From Mucilaginibacter sp. UBA5151 (GTDB lineage: Bacteria; Bacteroidota; Bacteroidia; Sphingobacteriales; Sphingobacteriaceae): 30,549 bases of DNA. Below, in pieces: positions 8,549-16,080 of this stretch. The notes beneath the pieces were generated by a model, which saw only the letters and a program-made list of their open reading frames with translations, had not been told where the DNA came from and made no database searches. Within the stretch, counting starts at the first letter, position 1, and the number at the start of each line of letters is the position of its first letter. The stretch covers positions 1 through 30,549 of the forward strand of contig DHXR01000039.1 of NCBI GenBank assembly GCA_002413785.1, written 5' to 3'. A program made the position numbers and the translations under genes.

Positions 8549-9374
8549 TCTTCTTTTGCTGAGCCTCCAGTCCCTCTTGTTCTTTGGCAAATTTATTGTC
8601 AACCACGTTAACGTACTCCAGTTTGCTAAAATCAACGGCAAGCGTTACTTCCATATTTAACAACAATCCACCTGATTTTGTATGCAGGCTACTTATTTTA
8701 CCGATTGGTATCCCCTCGGGGAAAAGTGAATAACCCGAAGTAACCACCGGTTCGCCTAATTTTGGTACGGCGTTGTTTGAAACATCTTTCAGCAAACCTT
8801 TATGTGGGTCCAGATCATCGCCCCAGGTAATATACCCGATCTCTCTGTTTTTGGCAAGCATGGCGCTAAACTGCGAATCTTTATGCAATAAGGACTGAAC
8901 CACCGCAAAATGTGCAGAAACATAAACCACTTTACCTACAATGCCTTTATCGCAGATGACCCCCATGCCTTTGGCTATACCCTTGTTAGCGCCAATGTTA
9001 ATGGTGAGATAATTATTGCTCCGGTTAACCGAGTTATTGATCACTTTGGCTGCAACGTACTCGTATTGCTGTTTGTAAACCGTGTCGGTTACCTTATGTT
9101 TATTCAGCGTATCCACATAAAACGAAGATTTAAGCTGGTTGCGCAAATGGGTGTTTTCCCGCGCCAGGCTATCATTAACTTCTTTTAATGACAAATAGCC
9201 ATAAAACTCATTAACCCGTGCATACAGGCTACCTGTAACTTCATTGGATGAATTGATAAAAGCGGCTTTCTGAAAAGAATTATATTTTACGTAGATGATG
9301 AGCGAGGATACCTCAAAAATAAGGAATAAAAAAAATGCGTTGTACTTACTGATAAATATCCAGAGGTTACGCAT
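8541..9374 (-). CDS. mreC: Rod shape-determining protein MreC
   Basis: 277 residues. A single membrane anchor (about 10-30) is followed by a predicted coiled coil (about 60-90, VNDSLARENTHLRNQL) and a double beta-barrel periplasmic domain (about 105-255) with family segments NYLTINIGANKGIAKGMGV, GIVGKV and GEPVVTSGYS. MreC forms periplasmic filaments and activates PBP2/RodA. Its ATG at 9372-9374 lies immediately beside the inner flank of a long inverted repeat that begins at 9376, so the normal mreB-mreC spacer is replaced by an insert carrying another gene. Confidence 0.95.
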   Translation of the reverse strand: MRNLWIFISKYNAFFLFLIFEVSSLIIYVKYNSFQKAAFINSSNEVTGSLYARVNEFYGYLSLKEVNDSLARENTHLRNQLKSSFYVDTLNKHKVTDTVYKQQYEYVAAKVINNSVNRSNNYLTINIGANKGIAKGMGVICDKGIVGKVVYVSAHFAVVQSLLHKDSQFSAMLAKNREIGYITWGDDLDPHKGLLKDVSNNAVPKLGEPVVTSGYSLFPEGIPIGKISSLHTKSGGLLLNMEVTLAVDFSKLEYVNVVDNKFAKEQEGLEAQQKKNE

Positions 9375-9375
9375 G

Positions 9376-9414
9376 GGGTTAGAGATTAGTTAATTGGAGA
9401 TTAGAGATTAGTTA
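9376..9414. repeat. Left arm of 39-bp inverted repeat around the S23-type gene
   Basis: Positions 9376-9414 match the reverse complement of 9884-9922 at 34 of 39 positions with no gaps. The arm begins two bases from the mreC start codon and is built from TTAGAGATTAG-like words. A third partial copy of the word lies at 9430-9452, next to the S23-type stop codon. Confidence 0.85.
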
Positions 9415-9442
9415 AAGCGTATTATCTATTAATTATTAGAGG

Positions 9443-9820
9443 TTAGGGATTAGGTTTATTATCTGCTTGTTTTCTTAAAAAGTTGATATATCCGTTTATC
9501 ATTTTCATAGATTCCTCGCAGTCTTCTTTAAAAGAATTAAATACTTTTTCTACAATAATATTATTATCCATGGCAATATAAAGATGATCTATTGTCCCGG
9601 CTGCTGAGCCACGTGCATTAAGCAGGAATTTGGCCGCATCAGCGTAGTGAAACCTACCATGTCCTTCGGCTATATTATTTCCGATTGACCGGGATGATCG
9701 GATGATTTGGTCACATAATCGATATTTCTCCTCCGCCGGAAAACATTTAACTAAATCAGTTATATTGTTGCGTAAAATCCTGGCTTTCTTCCAAACTTCG
9801 AGATCAGTAAAAGAATTCAT
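9443..9820 (-). CDS. Four-helix bundle protein (S23/23S rRNA intervening-sequence family)
   Basis: 125 residues with the signature of the S23-type four-helix bundle family: DLEVWKKARIL near the N terminus, FPAEEKYRLCDQIIRSSRSI, and NIAEGHGR at about residues 49-56, followed by two more helices. Members were first found encoded in intervening sequences of 23S rRNA genes, and a relative (Avd) works with diversity-generating retroelements; most genomic copies have no known role. Here the gene lies inside the cell-shape operon, same strand, between mreB and mreC, with long inverted repeats on both sides. No variable repeat, target gene or reverse transcriptase is nearby, so a retroelement role is not supported. 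Confidence 0.9.
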   Translation of the reverse strand: MNSFTDLEVWKKARILRNNITDLVKCFPAEEKYRLCDQIIRSSRSIGNNIAEGHGRFHYADAAKFLLNARGSAAGTIDHLYIAMDNNIIVEKVFNSFKEDCEESMKMINGYINFLRKQADNKPNP

Positions 9821-9883
9821 CGCTAATGCTTCAAAATAATTGGTTAGTCCTTAATATTAATATATGCCTCAATCTCCACCAAA

Positions 9884-9922
9884 CAACTAATCTCTATTCT
9901 CCAATTAACCAATCTCTACCCT
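9884..9922. repeat. Right arm of 39-bp inverted repeat around the S23-type gene
   Basis: Inverted partner of 9376-9414 (34 of 39 identical). It reaches the mreB stop codon (TAG at 9921-9923, minus strand), so the two arms span almost the complete mreB-mreC spacer. Similar CTAATCTC words appear at other loci in the window, so the arms may belong to the general word-repeat phenomenon and not to a specific mobile element. Confidence 0.85.
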
Positions 9923-10943
9923 ATTGCATTAAAAATTTAAAATTTCCGATATTCTTAAGCGCCGTACCTGTTCCGCGGACTACTGCGCGCAGCGGGTCTT
10001 CGGCCACATGAACGGGCAGTTTGGTTTTTGCGGCGATACGTTTATCGAGGCCGCGCAGCAAGGCGCCGCCACCTGTTAAATATATGCCGGTTTGATAAAT
10101 ATCCGCCGACAATTCAGGCGGGGTGATTTCCAAAGCTTTCAGAATAGCTTCTTCGATCTTTGAAATTGACTTATCAAGGCAATGGGCTATTTCTGTATAG
10201 GAAAGCATGATCTGCTTAGGTACGCCCGTCATCAGGTCGCGGCCCTGTACAGCAAAATCAGGCGGTGGATCTGCCAGTTCAGGCAAAGCTGCCCCAACTT
10301 CAATTTTAACCTTTTCAGCAGTACGGTCGCCGATCATGATATTATGCTGACGGCGGATGTATTGAACGATATCAGAATCGAAGTTGTCGCCCGCAACGCG
10401 GATAGACTGGTCGCAAACAATACCTGAAAGCGCAATAACCGCAATTTCGGTAGTACCGCCGCCGATATCAATGATCATATTGCCCATCGGTTCTTCCACA
10501 TCAATACCAATACCAACGGCAGCAGCCATAGGCTCATGGATGAGGTAAACCTCCTTGGCGCCTGCAATTTCGGCGGAGTCGCGCACGGCGCGTTTTTCAA
10601 CCTCGGTAATACCCGATGGTATGCAGATCACCATACGCAAAGACGGGAAAAACCACCCCTTGCCCTGGTTTATCATTTTTATCATGCCACGGATCATGTG
10701 CTCGGCTGCATTAAAATCGGCAATTACACCATCCTTTAAGGGGCGGACCGTACGGATATTATCGTGCGTTTTACCTTCCATCTGCATGGCCTGCCTGCCT
10801 ATGGCAATAACCTTATTGGTCGTTCTGTCAAAAGCTACTATCGATGGTTCATCGACAACAACTTTATCGTTATGTATAATGAGGGTATTTGCGGTACCTA
10901 AATCAATAGCAATTTCTTGTGTAAAAAAATTAAACAGACCCAT
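9921..10943 (-). CDS. mreB: Rod shape-determining protein MreB
   Basis: 340-residue bacterial actin that polymerises on the inner membrane and orients lateral wall synthesis. Phosphate-binding loops are seen: DLGTANTL near residue 16, and DIGGGTTEIAVI near residue 160; the adenosine motif TGGGALLRGLD is at about 290. The N terminus (MGLFNFFTQEIAIDLG) includes a short amphipathic lead that can contact membrane. It is the first gene of the elongasome operon; purH follows upstream on the same strand after a 218-bp repeat-filled spacer. Confidence 0.97.
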   Translation of the reverse strand: MGLFNFFTQEIAIDLGTANTLIIHNDKVVVDEPSIVAFDRTTNKVIAIGRQAMQMEGKTHDNIRTVRPLKDGVIADFNAAEHMIRGMIKMINQGKGWFFPSLRMVICIPSGITEVEKRAVRDSAEIAGAKEVYLIHEPMAAAVGIGIDVEEPMGNMIIDIGGGTTEIAVIALSGIVCDQSIRVAGDNFDSDIVQYIRRQHNIMIGDRTAEKVKIEVGAALPELADPPPDFAVQGRDLMTGVPKQIMLSYTEIAHCLDKSISKIEEAILKALEITPPELSADIYQTGIYLTGGGALLRGLDKRIAAKTKLPVHVAEDPLRAVVRGTGTALKNIGNFKFLMQ

Positions 10944-10966
10944 TTGGTGTTATTTTGAAATTAATT

Positions 10967-11158
10967 ATAAATGCACAAATTTTCACGACACAAATTTTCA
11001 CGAATGTACGCTAATTTTCACGAATTGATTTGCACAAATTTGTGCATCGCGGAATTTTCCCCATTTTCCAGGGTTCGTGTTCATCCGTACTTATTCGTGT
11101 AAATTCGTGCTTATTTAAATCATGCCCATTCGTATTCATTCGTGTAAATTCGTGTTAA
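10967..11158. repeat. Stuttering palindrome built on TTTCACGAAT/ATTCGTGTAAA
   Basis: The left half (10972-11026) carries imperfect repeats of AATTTTCACGAA; the right half (11080-11158) carries repeats of the inverted word TTCGTGTAAATTCGTG. The spacer between purH (stop 11162) and mreB (start 10943) is almost filled. It could fold into a long imperfect hairpin and act as a terminator for purH; no clear T-tract terminator is seen. Confidence 0.75.
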
Positions 11159-11161
11159 ATA

Positions 11162-12688
11162 TTAGTGTTTAAAATGACGGATACCTGTTGTCATCATGGC
11201 GATATTTTTCTGATTGCACATTTCAACTGACAGTTTATCATTTATTGAACCGCCGGGCTGCATCACTGCTGTAATACCTGCTTCAGCTGCCAGTTCAACA
11301 CAATCAGGGAAGGGGAAAAATGCATCTGACGCCATTACCGCACCCTTAAGGTCAAATCCGAAGCTTTCAGCTTTAATAATAGCCTGCTTTAACGAATCAA
11401 CCCTCGAAGTTTGTCCAACCCCGCTTGCCATTAACTGGTTATTTTTAGCAAACACAATGGTATTTGATTTTGTGTGTTTCACTACTTTATTTGCAAAAAA
11501 CAAGTCTTTCAACTCATGTTCAGTAGGTTGTGCATTTGTAACTGCTGTCATTTGTTCCGGCCCCTCTATTATCGCGTCCTTATCCTGCTCAATAACCCCG
11601 TTCAGCAATGTCTTAAATTGCTTCACCGGCAATTCAACGGGCTGACGGATCAGTATAATACGGTTCTTTTTCTCTTTTAGTATTGCGACGGCCTCATCTG
11701 TGAAAGCCGGGGCTATTAAAACCTCGTAAAATATTTTACTGATCTCCGCCGCAGTTTCTGCATCAATCTCATCATTGGCAATAATTACCCCGCCAAAAGC
11801 CGATACCGGGTCGCAGGCCAGTGCATCAATCCAGGCTTCTTTAATAAAGTTACGCGAAGCGATACCGCAGGCATTGGTATGTTTTAAAATGGCGATGGTG
11901 GGTTCGGTAAACTCATCAATCAAAGCCACGGCAGCATCAACATCTACCAGGTTATTGTATGATAATTCTTTGCCATGCAATTTGGTGAACATCGCATCCA
12001 GGTCGCCGTAAAATACGCCCTTTTGGTGCGGGTTTTCGCCGTAGCGTAAAACCTGGCTGGTTTGTATGCTTTCTTTAAAAACAGGCAGCGGGTCTTCCTG
12101 GTTAAAATATTGAAATATGGCGGTATCGTAATGCGATGAAATATTGAAAGCCTTGTGTGCAAAAGCACGGCGCTGGTCGATGGTTGTTCCCCCATTTTGG
12201 GCTTTAAGGATATTTTCAAGCTCCGGATAATCTTTTTTTGATGCGATGATCACCACATCTTTAAAATTCTTAGCCGCCGCGCGGATCAGCGAAATACCGC
12301 CGATATCTATCTTTTCGATGATCTCATCCTCCTCCGCATTTGATTTTACCGTTTCTTCAAAGGGGTAAAGATCAACAATAACAAGATCTATCTCAGGGAT
12401 GTCAAATTGAGCAAGTTGCTGTTCATCACCTTCAAAATTCCTGCGGGCCAGTATGCCGCCAAACACCTTGGGGTGCAGGGTTTTAACACGGCCACCCAAT
12501 ATAGACGGATACGAAGTAAGATCCTCAACGGCGATAACATCAACCCCTAAATTACGGATAAATGTTTCGGTACCGCCGGTTGAATATATGTTAACACCAA
12601 GACGGTTTAACTCATGAATTACAGGCTCTAAATTATCTTTGTAATAAACTGATATTAAAGCGTTTTTTATTTGAACAGGATGGCTCAT
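11162..12688 (-). CDS. purH: Bifunctional AICAR formyltransferase/IMP cyclohydrolase
   Basis: 508-residue enzyme for the last two steps of IMP synthesis. The N-terminal MGS-like cyclohydrolase domain (about 1-195) contains IYSTGGT, ILGGRVKTLHPK and VDLYPFE. The C-terminal formyltransferase domain contains RYGENPHQ at 215-222 and the catalytic Lys269-His270 in ILKHTNACG, and ends RHFKH. All key residues are present and the length is as expected. The ATG at 12686-12688 is followed upstream by a repeat block. purN, the earlier formyltransferase of the same pathway, lies about 550 bp upstream on the same strand, separated by a small plus-strand gene. Confidence 0.97.
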   Translation of the reverse strand: MSHPVQIKNALISVYYKDNLEPVIHELNRLGVNIYSTGGTETFIRNLGVDVIAVEDLTSYPSILGGRVKTLHPKVFGGILARRNFEGDEQQLAQFDIPEIDLVIVDLYPFEETVKSNAEEDEIIEKIDIGGISLIRAAAKNFKDVVIIASKKDYPELENILKAQNGGTTIDQRRAFAHKAFNISSHYDTAIFQYFNQEDPLPVFKESIQTSQVLRYGENPHQKGVFYGDLDAMFTKLHGKELSYNNLVDVDAAVALIDEFTEPTIAILKHTNACGIASRNFIKEAWIDALACDPVSAFGGVIIANDEIDAETAAEISKIFYEVLIAPAFTDEAVAILKEKKNRIILIRQPVELPVKQFKTLLNGVIEQDKDAIIEGPEQMTAVTNAQPTEHELKDLFFANKVVKHTKSNTIVFAKNNQLMASGVGQTSRVDSLKQAIIKAESFGFDLKGAVMASDAFFPFPDCVELAAEAGITAVMQPGGSINDKLSVEMCNQKNIAMMTTGIRHFKH

Positions 12689-12731
12689 TTACATCAAAAT
12701 TTTTGAGCCGCAAAGGTAGTTATTAGTGATT

Positions 12732-12745
12732 AGAGATTAGAGGTT
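12732..12745. repeat. Left arm (14 bp, perfect) around the small antitoxin-like module
   Basis: AGAGATTAGAGGTT here is the exact reverse complement of 13217-13230. It is part of a word block at 12721-12755 (GATTAGAGATTAGAGG-like) upstream of purH, of the same word family as the arms around the S23-type gene. Confidence 0.7.
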
Positions 12746-12801
12746 AGAGCTTAGTTTTTTTTAAATAAAAGAGCGGCATCAAATATTCGTATAATCTTTG
12801 C

Positions 12802-12809
12802 TAACTTTG
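12802..12809 (+). promoter_or_regulatory. Bacteroidota -7 box for the gene at 12813
   Basis: TAACTTTG matches the Bacteroidota -7 consensus TAnnTTTG exactly and ends three bases before the ATG at 12813, so the transcript would start at or next to the start codon (leaderless or nearly so). No good -33 TTTG is seen. Confidence 0.5.
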
Positions 12810-12812
12810 GGT

Positions 12813-13055
12813 ATGACAACATTGATCATCAAATCAGATTCGGACAAGAAAACGCGCTTATTAATTGAGCTGGCCGAGGAGCTTGGACTATCTGCCAGTG
12901 CAAAAGACTTTGAGGAACTAAATATAAATGCAATGGTTAAAGGAATAGGCAGAAAAGCAACAGATGAACAATTAACCGCTTATCTGTCTAAAGGAAGTGA
13001 TGCTGAACCAATCAATTTAGAAACAGCGTTTTCTAAATACTCTGATAAAAAGTAA
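12813..13055 (+). CDS. Small antitoxin-like protein
   Basis: 80 residues from the ATG at 12813 (MTTLIIKSDSDKKTRLLIEL); an ATG five codons upstream is possible but overlaps the -7 box. The opening (two hydrophobic beta-strand-like stretches, then a Lys/Glu-rich helix RLLIELAEELGL) resembles small Bacteroidota antitoxins that are paired with RelE/ParE-type toxins. The rest is acidic and probably flexible. A short open frame follows after 4 bp (13060) and could be what is left of a toxin. The two lie between inverted AGAGATTAGAGGTT arms. The functional call is tentative; no database match could be made. Confidence 0.6.
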   Translation: MTTLIIKSDSDKKTRLLIELAEELGLSASAKDFEELNINAMVKGIGRKATDEQLTAYLSKGSDAEPINLETAFSKYSDKK

Positions 13056-13059
13056 TCAC

Positions 13060-13209
13060 TTGAATATTCAAATTACACATCAGGCTTTATCTGTTTTAGC
13101 AGCGTACAAATATTCTTGCAGCCATTTTAATGATTGGGTTATCGCTTTCAAGATTAAAGATGGTGCATTAATTGTTTATGAGATCATCCACGGGTCTTTG
13201 CTTTTTTGA
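13060..13209 (+). pseudogene. Possible truncated toxin (RelE/ParE-like C terminus)
   Basis: An open frame of 49 codons starts at TTG 13060 and ends TGA 13207-13209. The product ends NDWVIAFKIKDGALIVYEII, then HGSLLF: alternating short beta strands as at the C terminus of RelE/ParE-fold toxins. It is about half the length of such toxins, has no ATG start, and lies 4 bp after the antitoxin-like gene. I therefore read it as a remnant, but it could be a genuine small protein with a TTG start. Family assignment is weak. Confidence 0.35.
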
Positions 13210-13216
13210 TGAAAGC

Positions 13217-13230
13217 AACCTCTAATCTCT
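13217..13230. repeat. Right arm (14 bp, perfect) around the small antitoxin-like module
   Basis: AACCTCTAATCTCT, the exact reverse complement of 12732-12745. It begins 8 bp after the stop of the 49-codon frame and ends 5 bp before the purN stop. Confidence 0.7.
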
Positions 13231-13235
13231 CCCCC

Positions 13236-13814
13236 TCAGCTCTTCATTTTCTTTAATAGACTTTCAATCACCCTCGGGAAATGCTGGTGCTCCAGTTGCT
13301 GGCCTTTAAATTTGATAACTTCAAGGTTATCTTCAGATTCAATTTTAAACCGGGATTGGTGAATGATCTCGCCCTCGTCAAACTTGTCGCTTACGAAATG
13401 GATGGTGATGCCCGATTCTTCGTCATGGGCGGTGAGTACGGCATTATGTACGTGATCGCCATACATACCTTTTCCGCCGTGTTTGGGCAACAATGCCGGG
13501 TGAAGGTTAATAATTTTATTGGGAAATGCTTTTAATAATGATCCGGGCGCCAGCCATAAAAATCCGGCCAGTACAATAAGGTCAACCTGCAGGTTTTTTA
13601 ACAGCCTGATCACCTCATCGGTTTCATAAAATTCGTGACGTGTAAATATATGAGTGGGGACCTCAAAGTTATCGGCCCGCTGCAATACATAAGCCTGCGG
13701 ATTATTTGTAAGTACCAATACTACTTCCGCTTCGTCATTGTGTTTAAAATGCTCCATAATTTTTTGAGCATTTGACCCGGACCCTGAAGCAAAAATGGCA
13801 ATTCTTTTTTTCAT
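13236..13814 (-). CDS. purN: Phosphoribosylglycinamide formyltransferase
   Basis: 192 residues from the ATG at 13814 (MKKRIAIFASGSGSNAQ). Transfers a formyl group from 10-formyl-THF to GAR in purine synthesis. The phosphate loop GSGSN is at residues 11-15; the catalytic Asn103 and His105 are in INLHPALLPKHGG, and the Asp is in the FDEG motif at about 146. A longer frame to 13883 runs through the promoter box and is rejected. The Bacteroidota -7 box TATATTTG at 13841-13848 fits the chosen start with a leader of about 25 nt. Confidence 0.95.
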   Translation of the reverse strand: MKKRIAIFASGSGSNAQKIMEHFKHNDEAEVVLVLTNNPQAYVLQRADNFEVPTHIFTRHEFYETDEVIRLLKNLQVDLIVLAGFLWLAPGSLLKAFPNKIINLHPALLPKHGGKGMYGDHVHNAVLTAHDEESGITIHFVSDKFDEGEIIHQSRFKIESEDNLEVIKFKGQQLEHQHFPRVIESLLKKMKS

Positions 13815-13840
13815 TAAGATTATATACTTATCTAACGACC

Positions 13841-13848
13841 CAAATATA
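13841..13848 (-). promoter_or_regulatory. Bacteroidota -7 box of purN
   Basis: On the minus strand this reads TATATTTG, a perfect TAnnTTTG, 27 bp upstream of the purN ATG. A TTG triplet lies somewhat upstream as a weak -33 candidate. Confidence 0.5.
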
Positions 13849-13945
13849 AAATTTTCATCGCAATTGTTTGCCTTCAAATACAAATGAAACTCATTTTTGC
13901 GCTTTTATTGTTTAAACAACAAAAATAATAGTTTCAGGGAGCAGT

Positions 13946-14452
13946 TTAATCCACCCCGTTTACTTTTTGGCGGACAAAACCGTATTGATAAATTTTTCTT
14001 TTAGCGGTAAGTGAATAATTTGGCTGAATATCACCAGTCCACAGTACAAGAGAAAACTGGCCGAGGTTTTGTATGGAAGCGTAAGAAAATGGCGTAGTAC
14101 TAACTACACTGCCCGACACGGTATCCTTACAAACAACATTAGTTTGCAGGTACAGCTGATCGCCGGTGAGCGACCATGCGGCGGCCGGCGATGTTTGGGT
14201 GATGCAATCGAAATTGGTATAGGTGCAGGTATTATCAGCATTAAAGGTAAAATTTTCTGTGCAGGGAACTGGGAGTGTAACCGTTGAATCTGACTGGTTG
14301 CCGGTGTAGTAAGTGACCAGCAAAGAAGTAAGCTGCCAGGTTCCGCCGGTAAACAACGAATGTATGGGGCTCTGCGTATTTTTTTTGCATGAATTGATGA
14401 TCAGGCCAATAACCAAACCTGTTAAAATCAGCAAAAGGCGTTTACTTTTCAT
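13946..14452 (-). CDS. Lipocalin-like lipoprotein of unknown function
   Basis: 168 residues. The N terminus is a lipoprotein signal (KRLLLILTGLVIGLIINSC; lipidated Cys22, then Lys-Lys). The mature part looks like a small beta-barrel: GTWQLTSLLVTYY, CTENFTFNADNTCTYTNFDC, AAWSLTGDQLYLQ, pattern typical of the lipocalin-like domains common in Bacteroidota lipoproteins (tryptophan in the first strand, 'F-x-x-D-G/N-T' turn). Ligand and role are unknown. It is monocistronic with its own -7 box at 14467-14474. Confidence 0.75.
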   Translation of the reverse strand: MKSKRLLLILTGLVIGLIINSCKKNTQSPIHSLFTGGTWQLTSLLVTYYTGNQSDSTVTLPVPCTENFTFNADNTCTYTNFDCITQTSPAAAWSLTGDQLYLQTNVVCKDTVSGSVVSTTPFSYASIQNLGQFSLVLWTGDIQPNYSLTAKRKIYQYGFVRQKVNGVD

Positions 14453-14466
14453 TTGTAGTATATCGG

Positions 14467-14474
14467 CAAAAATA
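14467..14474 (-). promoter_or_regulatory. Bacteroidota -7 box of the lipoprotein gene
   Basis: Minus-strand TATTTTTG (TAnnTTTG) lies 14 bp upstream of the ATG at 14452. Confidence 0.4.
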
Positions 14475-14478
14475 GGAT

Positions 14479-14552
14479 AATTAGTGAATTAGTGAGTTAT
14501 TGAATTATTGAATTAGTGAATTAGTGAGTTATTGAGTTATTGAATTTGCTTT
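14479..14552. repeat. Direct GAATTAGTGAGTTATT word repeats
   Basis: About eight tandem imperfect copies of (T)GA(A/G)TTA(G/T)T alternate in one orientation upstream of the lipoprotein gene. Unlike the other word blocks in this window, no inverted second arm is evident. Confidence 0.75.
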
Positions 14553-14647
14553 TAATCCGCCTTTTTGTTGCATTTAAAAATCACCTCATCAAAATTATTA
14601 TAAAAGCCTACTTATAACTGATTAAAGGGAGAATTATTACTTGTTTT

Positions 14648-14725
14648 AACATGATTTTGGAGATTAACAGAAGGATTGCCAGCCCAAATTAATCCTGCTA
14701 ATCTTTAAAATCCTTAAATCGTGTT
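14648..14725. repeat. Stuttering palindrome (AGATTAACAGAAGGATT / AATCCTGCTAATCTTTAA)
   Basis: The left arm (14648-14677) and right arm (14691-14725) are imperfect reverse complements around a 13-bp centre; both begin/end with AACA(T/C)GATTT. It lies in the 365-bp divergent gap between the lipoprotein and the alcohol dehydrogenase. Apart from the direct repeats at 14479-14552 and the promoter box at 14781, nothing else was found in this gap. Confidence 0.65.
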
Positions 14726-14780
14726 TAATCAGGGGAATCTCATAAAACAGTTTTAACAATCGCCCACACAAATATCCATC

Positions 14781-14788
14781 TATATTTG
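14781..14788 (+). promoter_or_regulatory. Bacteroidota -7 box of the alcohol dehydrogenase gene
   Basis: TATATTTG, a perfect TAnnTTTG, lies 30 bp upstream of the ATG at 14818. Confidence 0.5.
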
Positions 14789-14817
14789 TTGGAGCATTAA
14801 ACTTTAAATAATAAAAC

Positions 14818-15858
14818 ATGATACCAGTAAAAGGCTATGCCGCACCAAAAGCAAAGATCCCTTTAGCCCCTTTTAAATTCGAAAGGCGCGAAGTTGGTCC
14901 GCACGATATTCAGATTGAGATTTTATACTGCGGCGTTTGTCATTCGGACATTCACCAGGTGAGGGACGAATGGGGCGGCTCCATATTCCCGATGGTTCCC
15001 GGGCACGAGATTGTTGGGAAAATAACTAAAGTAGGCGAACACGTCACCAAATTTAAAGTTGGCGAAACCGCCGGTGTTGGTTGTTTTGTTGACTCCTGCC
15101 GCCAATGCCCGAGTTGCCTGGCAGGTTTGGAGCAATATTGCGATGTGGGTATGACAGGCACTTACAATGGCCTTGATAAAGAAGGTAAGCCCACTTATGG
15201 CGGCTACTCCAACCAGATTGTTGTGGATGAAAATTATACCCTGCGCATATCAGATAATTTGCCCCTGGCAGGTGTTGCACCTTTATTATGCGCCGGGATT
15301 ACCACCTATTCGCCCTTGAGGGAATGGAAAATTGGCAACGGCCACAAATTAGGTGTTGTCGGCCTGGGCGGCCTGGGCCACATGGCTGTTAAGCTGGGGG
15401 CTTCCCTCGGCGCCGAAGTTACTGTATTGAGCACATCGGCGTCGAAAAAAGCGGACGCCAAAAAATTGGGCGCCCATAATTTTGTGCATGTTTCTGATCC
15501 TGAACAGGTGAAGGCTGTTGCCGGCTCGCTGGATTTTATAATCAACACCATATCTGCACAGCACGAGTATGATTTTTACCTGCAAATGCTGAAGCTCGAC
15601 GGCACCATGGTATTGTTAGGTGTTCCGCCGGAAGCGCCGCAGGTGGCTGCTTTTAATCTGATTATGAAACGCCGCCGTTTAGCAGGCTCACTTATTGGCG
15701 GGATAGCAGAAACCCAGGAAATGCTGGATTACTGCGCCGAATATGGTATTACCTCAGACGTGGAAATAATTAATATCGACTATGTCAATGAAGCTTATGA
15801 ACGAATGCTAAAAGGCGATGTCCGGTACAGGTTTGTTATTGATATGGCGAGTTTGTAA
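14818..15858 (+). CDS. NAD(P)-dependent alcohol dehydrogenase (zinc MDR, cinnamyl/YahK-like)
   Basis: 346 residues. Medium-chain zinc dehydrogenase: the catalytic zinc ligands are Cys41 (GVCHSD), His63-Glu64 (PGHEIVG) and Cys158; the structural zinc ligands are Cys94, 97, 100 and 108 (CRQCPSCLAGLEQYC). The Rossmann motif GLGGLG is at 182-187. The LSTSASK segment after the second strand, with no acidic residue at its end, favours NADPH, as in the YahK/cinnamyl alcohol dehydrogenase group that reduces a broad range of aldehydes. It appears monocistronic, followed by a long palindromic repeat. Natural substrate unknown. Confidence 0.92.
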   Translation: MIPVKGYAAPKAKIPLAPFKFERREVGPHDIQIEILYCGVCHSDIHQVRDEWGGSIFPMVPGHEIVGKITKVGEHVTKFKVGETAGVGCFVDSCRQCPSCLAGLEQYCDVGMTGTYNGLDKEGKPTYGGYSNQIVVDENYTLRISDNLPLAGVAPLLCAGITTYSPLREWKIGNGHKLGVVGLGGLGHMAVKLGASLGAEVTVLSTSASKKADAKKLGAHNFVHVSDPEQVKAVAGSLDFIINTISAQHEYDFYLQMLKLDGTMVLLGVPPEAPQVAAFNLIMKRRRLAGSLIGGIAETQEMLDYCAEYGITSDVEIINIDYVNEAYERMLKGDVRYRFVIDMASL

Positions 15859-15880
15859 GTCCGAAGTCGGGATATTGAAA

Positions 15881-16049
15881 TTTTCACCCTCTTTTTTGCG
15901 TGCGAAAGAGACGGTGGTCGAGCGAAGCAAAGACCGGGTGAGTAAACTATGCGAGCGACTTTCGCACATTATATGGCGGCGAGTTTACTCACCCCGGAAT
16001 CGCTCCGCTCTCCGACCCTCTCTTCGCTGCGCGGAAAGAGGGTAAAAAA
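15881..16049. repeat. Long imperfect inverted repeat (ACCCTCTTT...GGGTGAGTAAACT)
   Basis: A left arm from 15881 (CACCCTCTTTTTTGCG ... GGGTGAGTAAACT to about 15949) is followed by a right arm (GAGTTTACTCACCCCGG ... GGAAAGAGGGTAAAA, to 16049) that is its approximate reverse complement; each arm is 65-70 bp. It fills the gap between the alcohol dehydrogenase and the YiaK-like gene. GC-rich words CGGAG/GCGAAG stutter within the arms. It can fold as a long hairpin and may end transcription of the first gene. Confidence 0.75.
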
Positions 16050-16080
16050 TATTTTCCTTTACAATTTAACTCCTTCAACA

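Noticed and set aside
8549..8641. N-terminal extension of MreD
   Set aside because: It would overlap mreC by 100 bp and lacks the hydrophobic MreD start; MSKHILINLL at 8548 is the better start.
9443..9820. Diversity-generating retroelement accessory gene (Avd)
   Set aside because: The protein family is related, but no reverse transcriptase, template repeat or variable repeat is found around it.
10555..11028. 157-residue plus-strand frame opposite mreB
   Set aside because: Antisense shadow of mreB continuing into the word repeat; no family resemblance.
15949..16080. Upstream extension of the YiaK-like gene
   Set aside because: The 44 extra codons lie in the long inverted repeat and do not resemble the family's N terminus.
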